Positions 18,740-25,987 of a stretch of DNA of 64,000 nucleotides are shown piece by piece. The DNA comes from Bacteroidia bacterium (GTDB lineage: Bacteria; Bacteroidota; Ignavibacteria; SZUA-365). Numbering within the stretch: the first letter of the stretch is position 1; each line of letters begins with the position of its first letter. The notes below the pieces were generated by a model. The model searched no databases and was not told the DNA's origin. It saw nothing but the letters and a program-made list of their open reading frames with translations. Where the stretch lies: NCBI GenBank assembly GCA_027493955.1, contig JAOSJT010000001.1, positions 325,131 to 389,130 of the forward strand. Direction: 5' to 3'. The position numbers and the translations under genes are program-made.

Positions 18740-18760
18740 ATTGATGAAATATTTCGTAAC

Positions 18761-18768
18761 CAAATATA
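18761..18768 (-). promoter_or_regulatory. TAnnTTTG-type -7 box for the amidohydrolase gene
   Basis: Minus-strand TATATTTG, 22 bases before the start codon at 18739, matches the Bacteroidota -7 consensus TAnnTTTG. No clear TTTG -33 partner was found, so confidence is modest. Confidence 0.4.
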
Positions 18769-18815
18769 ACGATTCGGTGTCACATTGAGGTAATACCGGG
18801 TACCCGAAAATATCC

Positions 18816-18844
18816 TTGACCGCCGCGCGTCGCGGGCGTATACT
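18816..18844 (+). promoter_or_regulatory. Sigma70-like promoter for the peptidase/propeller/Omp85 gene
   Basis: TTGACC (18816-18821), a 17-base GC-rich spacer and TATACT (18839-18844). This would start transcription near 18851 and leave a leader of about 43 bases before the ATG at 18894. The fit to the general sigma70 consensus is very good. Confidence 0.7.
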
Positions 18845-18893
18845 ACCAGATGATGCGTAAACACCACACATCCATCCTCCCTCGGGAATCGCT

Positions 18894-21800
18894 ATGAAGA
18901 ACGCCATGTCACGAATCTTTCTCGCCGCCGTCCTGCTGAGCCTTGCATCCATGACGATGCACGGTCAGTATTTCGGAAAGAACAAGGTACAATACACGAA
19001 ATTCAACTGGTATTACATACAAAGCGAACATTTCGACGTCTATTTTGCCGATGAGGGGTACGATATCGCGAGTTTCACCGCTTACGCGGCCGAAGATGCG
19101 TTGCAGAGCATTCAACGCACGGTGCAGTACCGCATCACCTCACGTATTCCCATCATCGTGTACAATTCCCACAACGATTTTCAGCAGACCAATGTCGTGG
19201 GTATCTATCTTGAAGAGGGTATCGGCGGCGTGACGGAGCTGTTCAAAAATCGTGTCGTCATCCCGTTCGAGGGCTCCTATGCGAAGTTCCGGCACGTCAT
19301 CCATCACGAGCTCGTACATGCCGTGATCAACGACATGTTCTATGGCGGTTCGTTGCAAGCGGCGCTCACGAACCGTATCCGTCTCGTGTTGCCTCTGTGG
19401 ATGAACGAAGGATTGGCGGAATACGAGTCCCTCTCCGGCTGGGACAATGATTCCGATATGTTCCTCCGTGATGCCGTGACGTCCAATTACCTTCCACCCA
19501 TTCCGTATCTCGGCGGCTATTTCGCCTATCGCGGCGGTCAGTCCGTCTGGTGGTACATCGCTGAAAAGTACGGCGAAAAGAAGGTCGGGGACGTGCTCAA
19601 CAACATCCGCACATCACGAAGTCTGGATGCCGGATTGAAGAAATCTATTGGACTGACGCTCGAAGAGCTTTCGGAACGCTGGATGAATGAGCAAAAAAAA
19701 CTGTACTACCCCGACGTCGCCAAGAGGGAATCCCCGCGTGATTACGCCAAGCGCCTGACCGACCACCGGAAGAGCGGTGCGTTTTACAATACCAGCCCCG
19801 CTATCTCTCCGACCGGGGACAGGATAGCGTTTCTCAGCAATCGCGACGATTATTTCAGTTTGTTCGTCATGTCCGCGATCGATGGCGGTGGTGTACGCAA
19901 ACTCGTGGAAGGCACGAACACGAATGACTTCGAGGATCTCAACCTCCTCACGCCGGGTCTGTCCTGGTCGCCTGACGGAAAGAAGCTCGCCCTCGCGTCC
20001 AAGGCAGGCGCCAGCGACGCGGTGAGCATCATCGATGCGGAGACGGGCAACTACGAACAACTTCCCATACGGCGCAATGGCATTTCAGCGGTGCAGTGGT
20101 CGCCTGATGGTCGTTTCCTCGCCTTCATCGGCAATTCGCCGAAGCAGTCCGACGTATTCGTGTACGACATGGAGACCAAGGGAGAACGCAATTTGACCAA
20201 CGATGTGTTCTCCGATGCGCAGCCGTACTGGTCGCCCGACGGCAACTGGGTGTATTTCGTGTCCGATCGCGGAGATTTTCTCAATGGCACCTCGACCCCG
20301 GTGGGTTTCAACATGCACGAGCATGACTACTCGCAAAACGATATCTATCGCGTAAACGTGTCGAGCGGTCTTGTGGAACGCATCACCGCCACTCCGGACG
20401 CATCGGAAGGCTTCCCGATTCCCGATCCGTCGCATCAGCGATTGCTGTTCATTTCCGACCGTAACGGCATCAACAATCTGTATGTGAAAGACCTTGCAGG
20501 CGGGAAGGAGTATCCGGTAACGAATTCATTGTCCGGTATCTATCAGATGTCACTGACGGCGGACGGAAACAAGCTCGCGTTTTCGTCCATGTTTGAAGCC
20601 GGCTTTGATATTTTCCTGCTGAAATCTCCTTTCGAGCTGCAGGAACTCGCGGAGCTCGAGAAGGCGGAATATCTACGTCGCGGTGACGGGGTGTCGGACA
20701 GGACCGTTGTCGCCGAACACATGGCGGACACGAGCGCCGTGAACGCCGGAGAGCTTCACGAGCACAGCGAGGATGTGCAGATTGCGCTTGGACCGCAGGA
20801 GAGTGAGAAACCCGCGCTTGCGGACAGCGCCAGGCAGAGCGGACGTATGCTCTTCGGTTCCGATCTCGGCGGCATGAGCAAGGAGCAGGCACGCCGGGCT
20901 TTTACCCTGGGAAAGACGCAGACGGAGGATGGTGAATTCATCATCAACAAGTACAAACTGAGTTTCTCCGCAGACCTGGTGTATGGAAATGCGGGATACA
21001 GCACGTTTTATGGTGTGCTTGGAACGACACAGATGGCCTTCAGCGACATGCTCGGCGATCATCAGCTGGTGTTTCTCACGAATCTCATCGGCGATTTGAA
21101 GAACAGTGATTATGCGCTGGCATATTATTATCTTCCGGGCCGCATTGACTGGGGTATTCAGGGATTCCACAGCGCGCGCTTCCTGCTTTCATACACCGGA
21201 GGCTTGTATGATGATCTCTACCGGTATCGGCAATACGGAGCCAGCCTCTTCGGCGCCTATCCCTTCGACAAGTTCCGCCGTCTCGAAGGAACGCTGACGT
21301 TCATGAATATTTCGTCCGAGAACCTGAATGACGCCAACGTTCCGCTCACCGAACGCACACTGATAATTCCCAATATCGGGTACGTGCATGACAATACGCT
21401 CTGGGGCATGTGGGCGCCGGTACGCGGGTCGCGGTACGAAGCGAGGGTATTCGGCAGTCCCGGGCTGGGGAGTTCCACACTCACGTTCATGTCCACTACA
21501 GCCGACTACCGGACGTACTGGAAGTTCTGGGATGATTTTTCCTTCGTGCTTCGTGGTTCCGGTGGCGCGAGCTTCGGCGCAAATCCCCAGCGTTTCTTTA
21601 TCGGTGGAACGGATAACTGGATCAACCGCACGTTCGAGAACGGACGCATTCCCATCGAAAACGAAGAGGACTTCGCGTTTTTGCAGGCGGCGCTGCCGAT
21701 GCGCGGCTACAATTACAACGCGCGCATTTCCACCAAGTACCTGCTCGGCAACACCGAGCTGCGCTTTCCTGTCGTGAAATATTTTCTCGGTGGAATTTTA

Positions 21801-22055
21801 CCCTACATTTTGCAGACCGTCAATGGGGCCATCTTCCTGGATGTCGGCGCGGCATTCGATCATTTCAGTGACTTCAAGGGTTTCGGCCGGAATCAGGACG
21901 GCATGATCGTAAATCAGGATTTGCTCGTCGGCACCGGCGTGGGCGCGCGTATGTGGTTCCTCGGCTTCCCGATCAAATTCGACGTCGCGTGGGGGCATAC
22001 GGGAAGCGGCTTCACGAGTCCGAAGTATTATTTCTCTCTCGGCGGAGACTTCTAG
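18894..22055 (+). CDS. Outer-membrane fusion: gluzincin peptidase-like domain, TolB-type propeller, Omp85-type barrel
   Basis: 1053 aa. Order of parts: signal peptide (RIFLAAVLLSLASM, cut near HGQ); residues about 35-290 a peptidase-MA-like gluzincin domain with HHELVH (zinc ligands His138 and His142, Glu139 catalytic) and the third-ligand segment WMNEGLAEYE (about 169-178); residues about 300-590 a WD40/PD40 propeller with repeated SWSPDGKKLALAS, WSPDGRFLAFIG, YWSPDGNWVYFVSDRG blocks as in TolB; a linker (about 600-690); and residues about 700-1053 a beta barrel with the Omp85/surface-antigen pattern (RFFIGGTDNWINRTF, GNTELRFPVVKY, GTGVGARMWFLGFPIKFDVAWGH) ending in GGDF. It should sit in the outer membrane with peptidase and propeller in the periplasm. 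Relatives are seen in this phylum group but their job is unknown. It has its own promoter at 18816. Confidence 0.88.
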   Translation: MKNAMSRIFLAAVLLSLASMTMHGQYFGKNKVQYTKFNWYYIQSEHFDVYFADEGYDIASFTAYAAEDALQSIQRTVQYRITSRIPIIVYNSHNDFQQTNVVGIYLEEGIGGVTELFKNRVVIPFEGSYAKFRHVIHHELVHAVINDMFYGGSLQAALTNRIRLVLPLWMNEGLAEYESLSGWDNDSDMFLRDAVTSNYLPPIPYLGGYFAYRGGQSVWWYIAEKYGEKKVGDVLNNIRTSRSLDAGLKKSIGLTLEELSERWMNEQKKLYYPDVAKRESPRDYAKRLTDHRKSGAFYNTSPAISPTGDRIAFLSNRDDYFSLFVMSAIDGGGVRKLVEGTNTNDFEDLNLLTPGLSWSPDGKKLALASKAGASDAVSIIDAETGNYEQLPIRRNGISAVQWSPDGRFLAFIGNSPKQSDVFVYDMETKGERNLTNDVFSDAQPYWSPDGNWVYFVSDRGDFLNGTSTPVGFNMHEHDYSQNDIYRVNVSSGLVERITATPDASEGFPIPDPSHQRLLFISDRNGINNLYVKDLAGGKEYPVTNSLSGIYQMSLTADGNKLAFSSMFEAGFDIFLLKSPFELQELAELEKAEYLRRGDGVSDRTVVAEHMADTSAVNAGELHEHSEDVQIALGPQESEKPALADSARQSGRMLFGSDLGGMSKEQARRAFTLGKTQTEDGEFIINKYKLSFSADLVYGNAGYSTFYGVLGTTQMAFSDMLGDHQLVFLTNLIGDLKNSDYALAYYYLPGRIDWGIQGFHSARFLLSYTGGLYDDLYRYRQYGASLFGAYPFDKFRRLEGTLTFMNISSENLNDANVPLTERTLIIPNIGYVHDNTLWGMWAPVRGSRYEARVFGSPGLGSSTLTFMSTTADYRTYWKFWDDFSFVLRGSGGASFGANPQRFFIGGTDNWINRTFENGRIPIENEEDFAFLQAALPMRGYNYNARISTKYLLGNTELRFPVVKYFLGGILPYILQTVNGAIFLDVGAAFDHFSDFKGFGRNQDGMIVNQDLLVGTGVGARMWFLGFPIKFDVAWGHTGSGFTSPKYYFSLGGDF

Positions 22056-22262
22056 ACCACAGAAAAGACAGAAAACCACAGAAAAGACAGAAAAACACAG
22101 AAGAACGCAGAACACGCAGAAAAGACAGAACACGCAGAAAAGACAGAAGACGTGGAGAACGCAGAGAGCGCAGAACTCAGAGAGCGAAGAACACAGAACG
22201 CGCAGAGAACGCAGAGAGCGCTGAACACGCAGAAAAATCAGGACACGCAGCAAACTACAGGA
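22056..22262. repeat. Degenerate CRCAGA-rich simple repeat
   Basis: About 200 bases directly after the stop at 22055 consist almost only of variants of CACAGAAAAGA, ACGCAGA and GAGAGCGCAGA on the plus strand, almost without T. The complement reads as CTCTGCGTTCTCTGCG-type sequence, a widely scattered intergenic repeat class that often yields spurious Cys/Leu/Phe-rich reading frames, one of which spans 21798-22295 here. I regard it as non-coding. Confidence 0.75.
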
Positions 22263-22530
22263 ACAAGGGGATACCACAGTGTCGGGGAGGGGCATGAAGA
22301 TTACTGAGCGATACAGGACAGCAGTCTGATCCCGGAAGTGGTCGAGGTGTTTCGATGTTGTGATCCCGGCTGGAGAGGGATGTGATGATGATTACGGGCG
22401 CCGATGATGGCGCCCGTTGTGCTTCGGTGAGGTTGTTGTGTGTATATTGGATTATGGTGCGGTGACATCAGGAGACGGTGGCGCATCGAGATTCTCCATC
22501 AGGCATTTTTTCAACGTGAGCGGATTGGAC

Positions 22531-23544
22531 ATGAGTACATATGGCGTGGCGGTGCTTGGTGCGACCGGACTTGTCGGGCGCATGATGCTGCGTGTATTGG
22601 AGGAGCGGAACTTTCCGGTGCGCGAACTGCGGGTGTTGGCGAGCGAGCGTTCCGCTGGAAGCACGGTGCGTTTCCGGGATAGCGAGTGCGTCGTCGCTCC
22701 GGTTACCCCCGATGCTTTCGATGGAGTGGATATAGCGCTTTTTTCCGCCGGTGGTACGGCGAGCAAGGAATGGGCGCCGGTTGCCGTTCAGCATGGCGCA
22801 GTGGTCATCGACAATAGCAGCGCATGGCGCATGGATCCGGACGTACCGCTGGTGGTCCCGGAAGTCAATCCGCACGCGATCCCCGACTTGCAGCCGCGCA
22901 TCATCGCAAATCCGAACTGCAGTACGATACAGATGGTCGTGGCGCTCAGGCCATTACAGGCGCAGTATGGTGTGAAGCGGGTATTCGTTTCGACCTATCA
23001 GGCGGTGAGCGGGGCAGGGCAGAAGGGGCTCGATCAGTTTCATTCCGAGCGTGCCGGACTTGAACCGGAGTCGGCTGTGTTTCCGCACAGGATTTCCGGG
23101 AATGCCATTCCGCACATCGCGGCGTTTTTGGAGAACGGGTTTACCGTCGAAGAAATGAAAATGGTGCATGAGACGCGGAAGATTCTCGAGCTGCCCGAAC
23201 TGCCGGTGTCGGTTACCTGTGTCCGAGTGCCGGTTCCCAACGCGCACAGTGAAGCGGTGCATGTGGAATTGGAACGCGATTTCGTGCTGGACGAGGTACG
23301 GAACGCGCTTGCGGGCACACCGGGTATCGTACTCCTCGATGAGCCCGAGAACCATCTGTACCCGCTCGCTCGCACAGTGTCCGGTCGTGATGAGGTGTTT
23401 GTCGGTCGGCTGCGCCGTGATCCGGCGCTGCCTCACGGCCTGGCGATGTGGATCGTGTCCGATAATGTGCGCAAGGGTGCGGCAACGAATGCGGTACAGA
23501 TCGCGGAGCTCTGGTCGAACATGAAGTTAAACGTTAAAGGTTAA
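22531..23544 (+). CDS. asd: Aspartate-semialdehyde dehydrogenase
   Basis: 337 aa from the ATG at 22531; the frame is open to 22417 but the Rossmann fold starts right after this ATG (YGVAVLGATGLVGRMMLRVLEE). The enzyme reduces aspartyl phosphate to aspartate semialdehyde in the Lys/Thr/Met/diaminopimelate pathways. The NADP loop is GATGLVG, the catalytic cysteine is Cys130 in ANPNCSTIQM, and the acyl-enzyme site also uses RISGNAIPHIAAF, then RVPVPNAHSEAVHVELER with the active-site His. Length is normal. The last codons (reading LNVKG then TAA) lie inside the first copy of a 99-bp tandem repeat, so the present C-terminus may have been altered by the repeat. It stands alone, not with other lysine or threonine genes. 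Confidence 0.96.
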   Translation: MSTYGVAVLGATGLVGRMMLRVLEERNFPVRELRVLASERSAGSTVRFRDSECVVAPVTPDAFDGVDIALFSAGGTASKEWAPVAVQHGAVVIDNSSAWRMDPDVPLVVPEVNPHAIPDLQPRIIANPNCSTIQMVVALRPLQAQYGVKRVFVSTYQAVSGAGQKGLDQFHSERAGLEPESAVFPHRISGNAIPHIAAFLENGFTVEEMKMVHETRKILELPELPVSVTCVRVPVPNAHSEAVHVELERDFVLDEVRNALAGTPGIVLLDEPENHLYPLARTVSGRDEVFVGRLRRDPALPHGLAMWIVSDNVRKGAATNAVQIAELWSNMKLNVKG

Positions 23545-23727
23545 ACGTTAAACGATGCTGTAGTATGAAACACTGCAGACGATGAAAACGGCCGAGCGCC
23601 GCTGGGAAATGGAAATCGTACATCGTTGAACGTTAAAGGATAAACGTTACACGATGCAGTTGTATGAAACGCTGCAGACGATGAAAACGACCGAGCGCCG
23701 CTGGTACATTGATTTCGTACATAGTAC
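23530..23727. repeat. Two tandem copies of a 99-bp direct repeat
   Basis: Copy 1 at 23530-23628 and copy 2 at 23629-23727 begin AACGTTAAAGG and share GTATGAAAC, CTGCAGACGATGAAAACG and CGAGCGCCGCTGG with about nine tenths of positions identical by eye. The first copy overlaps the last five codons of asd. The stretch also contains TTAAACGTTAAAC-type short repeats. Confidence 0.85.
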
Positions 23728-23732
23728 ATCCT

Positions 23733-24077
23733 TCACTGCCGGAGCTTCGGATTGTCGCGATGTCGATTGGCATCGCGTTGCGTTTTTTTCTCGAGGTTGC
23801 GATGCAGAGCCGAAGTGAGATCCACGCCGGTTTGGTTCGCGAGGCAGAGAAGCACGAACAGGACATCCGCGAATTCATCGGCGAGATCTCGGGCTGAGTC
23901 GGATTCTTTGAAGGATTGCTCGCCATACATGCGTGCGATGAGACGTGCGACCTCACCGACTTCCTCGACGAGCAGCGCCATATTCGTCAGCTCGTTGAAA
24001 TAGCGTACACCGGTGGACGAGATCCATTCGTCAACCATACGCTGGGCATCGCGGAGGGAGATATCGGAATCCTGCAT
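23733..24077 (-). CDS. MazG-like nucleotide pyrophosphohydrolase
   Basis: 114 aa, one MazG domain. The EExxE metal-binding motif is at residues 38-42 (LLVEEVGEVARLIAR) and the ExxD motif at 68-71 (LADEFADVLFVLLCLAN), which coordinate Mg2+ for hydrolysis of non-canonical or excess NTPs to NMP and PPi. The short single-domain form resembles MazG-like proteins that are often thought to clean nucleotide pools. The C-terminus (KKTQRDANRHRDNPKLRQ) is basic. It is transcribed away from folE's 3' end; the two genes are on the same strand with 131 bases between, which hold a repeat/terminator-like region. Confidence 0.88.
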   Translation of the reverse strand: MQDSDISLRDAQRMVDEWISSTGVRYFNELTNMALLVEEVGEVARLIARMYGEQSFKESDSARDLADEFADVLFVLLCLANQTGVDLTSALHRNLEKKTQRDANRHRDNPKLRQ

Positions 24078-24100
24078 GACGGGCTTTTTTTTGGTGAGGG

Positions 24101-24203
24101 GTAAAGAGTAAAGCGTAAAGGGGGAGAGGTGAAAAGGTGAAATGGTGAATAGGTAAAAAGGGTAAGAGGTAATGCCTTCCTCTTTACCCTTAACCCTTTA
24201 CCG
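24101..24203. repeat. GGTRAA-type short repeats with imperfect inverted repeat
   Basis: The plus strand carries GTAAAGAGTAAAGCGTAAAG, then GGTGAAAAGGTGAAATGGTG, and later the complement type CTTTACCCTTAACCCTTTACC. The parts near 24152-24169 and 24178-24202 can pair imperfectly. On the minus strand this lies directly after the folE stop and its T-rich arm could serve as a terminator; it also looks like remains of a simple-repeat family similar in style to the TTAAACG repeats after asd. Confidence 0.5.
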
Positions 24204-24208
24204 ATTTT

Positions 24209-24910
24209 CTACACCTCGCTCAACGACACATAGCGAAGGAACTCGTTACGCATCTGCGCGTCCTTGAAGCGTCCGCTGTATTCGGAGGTGATGGTGCTGC
24301 TGTGCGTATCCTGAATGCCGCGGGCGGCGACGCAGAAATGCTTGGCGTCAATCAGCACGGCCACATCCTCGGTATCCAGCGCACGTTTCATTTCCTCGGC
24401 GATCTGCATGGTAAGGCGCTCCTGCACCTGGGGCCTGCGGGAGTAATAGTCCACGATGCGGTTTATTTTCGAGAGTCCGATCACGGTGCCGGTGGAAACG
24501 TACGCGACATGTGCGCGGCCGACGATAGGAAGGAAGTGATGCTCACAGGTGGTGTGCACCATGATGTTCTTTTCCACGAGCATCTCGCCGTATTTGAATT
24601 TGTTCTCGAAGACTTTCGGTAGCGGCTTGTTTTTCGGATCCAACCCGTTGAAGATTTCCCGGACGAACATTTTTGCGACGCGATGCGGGGTGCCCCGCAG
24701 ACTGTCGTCGGTCAGGTCAAGGCCGAGAGTGAGCATGATGTGCTCGAAATGCCGCTCGATGATGCGCATTTTCTCTTCGTCATTGAGTGCGAAGGCGTCA
24801 TCGCGCAGTGGTGTGTCTGTCGAGGTGGCGATGTGCATATCGCCCGTGAGGATGAGGTCGGAAAGGTCGTGGATGTTCGGGTGTGTATGAGCAGTGCCGT
24901 TGGTTTTCAT
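24209..24910 (-). CDS. folE: GTP cyclohydrolase I
   Basis: 233 aa from the ATG at 24910; the frame extends upstream to 24985 but those codons encode an unrelated hydrophobic stretch. FolE converts GTP to dihydroneopterin triphosphate, the first step of tetrahydrofolate (and some queuosine and biopterin) synthesis. Zinc ligands are visible in TTCEHHFLPIVGRAHVAYV (Cys122, His125) and AKHFCVAARG (Cys); the substrate pocket includes KINRIVDYYSRRPQVQERLT and the family ending STITSEYSG. The N-terminal 40 residues are a variable extension. No other folate genes lie nearby. Confidence 0.96.
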   Translation of the reverse strand: MKTNGTAHTHPNIHDLSDLILTGDMHIATSTDTPLRDDAFALNDEEKMRIIERHFEHIMLTLGLDLTDDSLRGTPHRVAKMFVREIFNGLDPKNKPLPKVFENKFKYGEMLVEKNIMVHTTCEHHFLPIVGRAHVAYVSTGTVIGLSKINRIVDYYSRRPQVQERLTMQIAEEMKRALDTEDVAVLIDAKHFCVAARGIQDTHSSTITSEYSGRFKDAQMRNEFLRYVSLSEV

Positions 24911-25088
24911 GGCTGTCTCTGATGTTTGCGAGATGATGAGAAAAAGCAATATCGCGATGCTTGAACAACCTCGACGTTTCGGCAACAGTTCCCCGAATAT
25001 TGGCGAAATCGGATTTTATTTGGGAGGGAATCGTTTCGCAGGTACGTGTGTTTGATTCTCGTGGCGCAACGAGCCATATTATTGTATT

Positions 25089-25439
25089 ATGAAACACAGT
25101 CTGCTTCGATTATCACGCATTCGCCGCATCGCGAGCGCACTCCTGGGAGTGTACTCGTTGCTCTTGCTGTTGAATGCCGTGCATGAGCATCATTTCTGTG
25201 TGCCCCCTCCTTTCGCCGAATTACGGGAACCTCTCGCGGGCAAGTCACACGCACATGTTCACGGTGCGGCCGAGTGTCCGCTTCACCTGTTGTTCTCCAA
25301 TCCGGTTCTCACGTCCAGCTTTGACTTTCCATCCATAAAAAGCATTGCCTCTGATGGGATACTGCTTTGTCCTGAAGGCACTGTTTTTCTCCGTGTACGT
25401 TTTCTTCACCCTGCCCTGCGCGCTCCCCCGACTGCGTGA
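25089..25439 (+). CDS. Small His-rich exported or membrane-anchored protein upstream of a TonB receptor
   Basis: 116 aa. A basic N-terminus and a hydrophobic stretch (IASALLGVYSLLLLLNAV) are followed by HEHHFCVPPP, then SHAHVHGAAECPLHLL, so the mature part has paired His and Cys like other small proteins in metal-acquisition loci. No enzyme domain is seen. A TATTATTG box immediately upstream may be part of the promoter. It opens a probable three-gene operon with a lipoprotein and a ZnuD-like receptor. A metal-binding or metal-sensing role is inference from composition and neighbours. Confidence 0.6.
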   Translation: MKHSLLRLSRIRRIASALLGVYSLLLLLNAVHEHHFCVPPPFAELREPLAGKSHAHVHGAAECPLHLLFSNPVLTSSFDFPSIKSIASDGILLCPEGTVFLRVRFLHPALRAPPTA

Positions 25440-25458
25440 TCATTCCTGAATACCGCCA

Positions 25459-25487
25459 TTGACTCAATCGATACGGGGTGTATCGAT
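25459..25487 (+). promoter_or_regulatory. Inverted repeat within a possible promoter
   Basis: ATCGATAC-GGGGT-GTATCGAT (25467-25487), a perfect 8-bp inverted repeat, overlaps a TTGACT (25459-25464) and TATCGA spaced by 16-17 bases. It could be a promoter with an operator for the lipoprotein gene at 25535. Unproven. Confidence 0.4.
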
Positions 25488-25534
25488 GAGGTTGTTACTG
25501 TGTGTATCAAGAACATTATCACAAGGGCATTTTC

Positions 25535-25987
25535 ATGCGTTCACATACAATTCTCGGCTTTCTTGCGCTTTCCTTCTTCGTGTTGACCATCACCGGTTGC
25601 GAGGATGATCATGTACACCCTGCCGGTGATCATTTCGAGGCGATCGGGGTTGTGCTGTACCGTGGTGACACGGCCGTGTTCTCTATTCTTCGCGGAGTGA
25701 CCGGCGATACGCTCAGCATCGCGTCCGGAGTGACGGGTGAAGATTACGACGTCCGCTTCTATGATGCTGACGAACGTATCGTGGAGGCCGATGACGACCA
25801 CTCCACTCTCGGGTGGGAAATCGGCGACAGCTCGCTGCTCGAAGTGGTCCAGGATCCCGGCAAGGAAGGAAAGTTCGAATTCCGTCTCCGGGGGAAGGCA
25901 GCCGGGAGCACCACTCTGGAGTTGCAGATACTGCATGAAGGTCATGCGGACTTCCGATCCGGAAAGATCCCGGTCCGCGTCCGGTGA
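25535..25987 (+). CDS. Lipoprotein with His/Asp-rich N-terminus
   Basis: 150 aa from the ATG at 25535. The signal ends in a lipobox (FFVLTITGC, Cys at about 21) and the mature protein starts EDDHVHPAGDHFEA, rich in His and Asp. The rest is an Ig-like beta fold (VVLYRGDTAVFSIL, WEIGDSSLLEVVQ, FEFRLRGKAAGSTTLELQILHEGHAD). Such a fold with an acidic and His tail could capture divalent metal near the receptor. The stop overlaps the receptor GTG by four bases (GTGA), a strong sign that they are one functional unit. No family name can be given. Confidence 0.75.
   Translation: MRSHTILGFLALSFFVLTITGCEDDHVHPAGDHFEAIGVVLYRGDTAVFSILRGVTGDTLSIASGVTGEDYDVRFYDADERIVEADDDHSTLGWEIGDSSLLEVVQDPGKEGKFEFRLRGKAAGSTTLELQILHEGHADFRSGKIPVRVR

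Noticed and set aside
21798-22295. Minus-strand frame rich in Cys, Leu and Phe
   Set aside because: Half of it is the CRCAGA simple repeat read backwards and the rest is antisense to the barrel domain; a known kind of spurious frame.
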